Shown here one piece after another: positions 63,544-64,000 of a stretch of 64,000 bases of DNA. Each line of letters starts with the position of its first letter. Within the stretch, counting starts at the first letter, position 1. The position numbers and the translations under genes are program-made. Under the pieces are notes generated by a model that ran no database searches, had not been told where the DNA came from, and saw nothing but the letters and a program-made list of their open reading frames with translations. The DNA comes from Planotetraspora sp. A-T 1434 (GTDB taxonomy: Bacteria > Actinomycetota > Actinomycetes > Streptosporangiales > Streptosporangiaceae): NCBI RefSeq assembly GCF_025420585.1, contig NZ_JAOEGB010000001.1, positions 620,001 to 684,000 of the forward strand. Direction: 5' to 3'.

Positions 63544-64000
63544 ATGATGAGAGGGGAAGCTCGCTCGTTCGCCGCGGCCCGCAAGGACAGGGCCGCGGAC
63601 ATCGACAGGTGGCTCACCGATCTGTTCCGTACGGCGGGCGCGCAGCCGTACGCCCGCGAGGGACGGAGCGGACCAGGAGCCAAGGGCGGCTTCCCAGAGG
63701 AGCGCGGCGCCGCTGGTCCCCCCGGGATCAGTGGTGTCGCTCTCGTCGCCGTCGGCAGCCTGGGGCGGGGTGAGCTCGCCCCCGGCAGCGACCTGGATCT
63801 CGTCCTGCTCCACAACGGGCGGGACGATGTCGGCCGGATCGCGGACCGGATCTGGTACCCCATCTGGGACTCGGGGGTGGGTCTCGACCACTCGGTCCGC
63901 ACGGTGGACGAGGCGGTCAAGGTGGCCCGGGAGGATCTCAAGGCCGTCCTCGGGCTGATCCAGGCTCGGCACGTCGTGGGCGACCCCGAGCTGACGCGGG
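63544..64000 (+). CDS. glnD: PII nucleotidyltransferase GlnD, N-terminal part (runs off the window)
   Basis: At least 150 residues are present, with the nucleotidyltransferase motif VGSLGRGELAPGSDLDLVLLH (catalytic Gly-Ser and the two Asp of DLD), then IWYPIWDSGVGLDHSVRTVD, as in GlnD. The start may be the ATG at 63544 or 63547. The gene is cut by the window end. It follows glnB by 4 nt, completing the amtB-glnB-glnD operon. Confidence 0.93.
   Translation, partial: MMRGEARSFAAARKDRAADIDRWLTDLFRTAGAQPYAREGRSGPGAKGGFPEERGAAGPPGISGVALVAVGSLGRGELAPGSDLDLVLLHNGRDDVGRIADRIWYPIWDSGVGLDHSVRTVDEAVKVAREDLKAVLGLIQARHVVGDPELTR

Overview
The window reads as the chromosome of a high-GC Gram-positive actinobacterium, probably from the Streptosporangiales. 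The support is uniformly high GC, frequent GTG and TTG starts, TANNNT-N6-start leaderless promoters, WhiB-free but otherwise typical actinobacterial gene content, and gene order. One block (pncB, clpS, DUF2017, mec, cysO, cysM, then murI, an MBL phosphodiesterase, rph and rdgB) follows the order of Mycobacterium tuberculosis Rv1330c to Rv1341. I could not run a phylogeny, so the order-level placement is inference.

Layout. 1-2100: an MFS fragment, a GlxA-type regulator, a 19-bp tandem repeat and nicotinamidase. 2133-6206: NAD salvage (pncB), ClpS and the CysO-dependent cysteine pathway (mec, cysO, cysM), with a leaderless small ORF in the cysO leader. 6502-10964: a DUF3352 membrane protein, a thioesterase, murI and a metallo-beta-lactamase-fold phosphodiesterase. 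11000-17005: an accessory block that interrupts the conserved murI/MBL/rph/rdgB order (ECF sigma factor, reductase, unknown two-TM protein, methyltransferase, HAD hydrolase, 2H phosphoesterase, P-loop kinase). 17302-18673: rph and rdgB. 19058-22649: a molybdopterin oxidoreductase, then a polymorphic-toxin-like glutamine deamidase coupled to a small immunity-like gene. 22840-28117: a two-component system with a MacB/FtsX-type ABC transporter. 28286-33834: envelope proteins, an HNH nuclease ORF that runs through a tRNA, Bcp, DUF3618, an aldolase-like PLP enzyme and an AmaP pair. 33763-39390: a GT-C glycosyltransferase, a glycine-riboswitch operon (gcvT, gcvH, sdaA) and a toxin-antitoxin pair. 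39387-44772: a gamma-glutamylated amine catabolic operon under a divergent FadR-like regulator. 44818-53243: membrane proteins, a NicO/TPR/DUF4331 operon, and a divergent small HTH regulator with an ABC exporter, separated by three phased operators. 53720-60180: an RpiR regulator, DrrAB-like transporter with PadR, and hutF/hutI. 60409-64000: a group-2 sigma factor and the nitrogen block amtB, glnB, glnD, with a GlnR-like box.

The most unusual structure is a dispersed family of 3'-flank elements. A core GTGATCATGCA recurs about 33 times in eight intergenic regions. Cores are spaced 51-53 bp apart and point away from the nearest stop codon. Where two gene ends face each other the two sets form mirror-symmetric arrays (2+2 or 3+3 cores, 246-300 bp), in which paired cores are equidistant from one centre to within about 1 bp. 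The sequence between cores varies but the spacing does not. The spacing equals five turns of B-DNA, which suggests phased protein binding, a long RNA hairpin at gene ends, or a MITE-like element. Other leads are the HNH/tRNA/RHH composite, the toxin-immunity pair, three GGTCAAC-N4-GTTGACC operators at exact 27-bp intervals, and a TGAATG-N4-CATTCA operator shared by rpiR and hutF.
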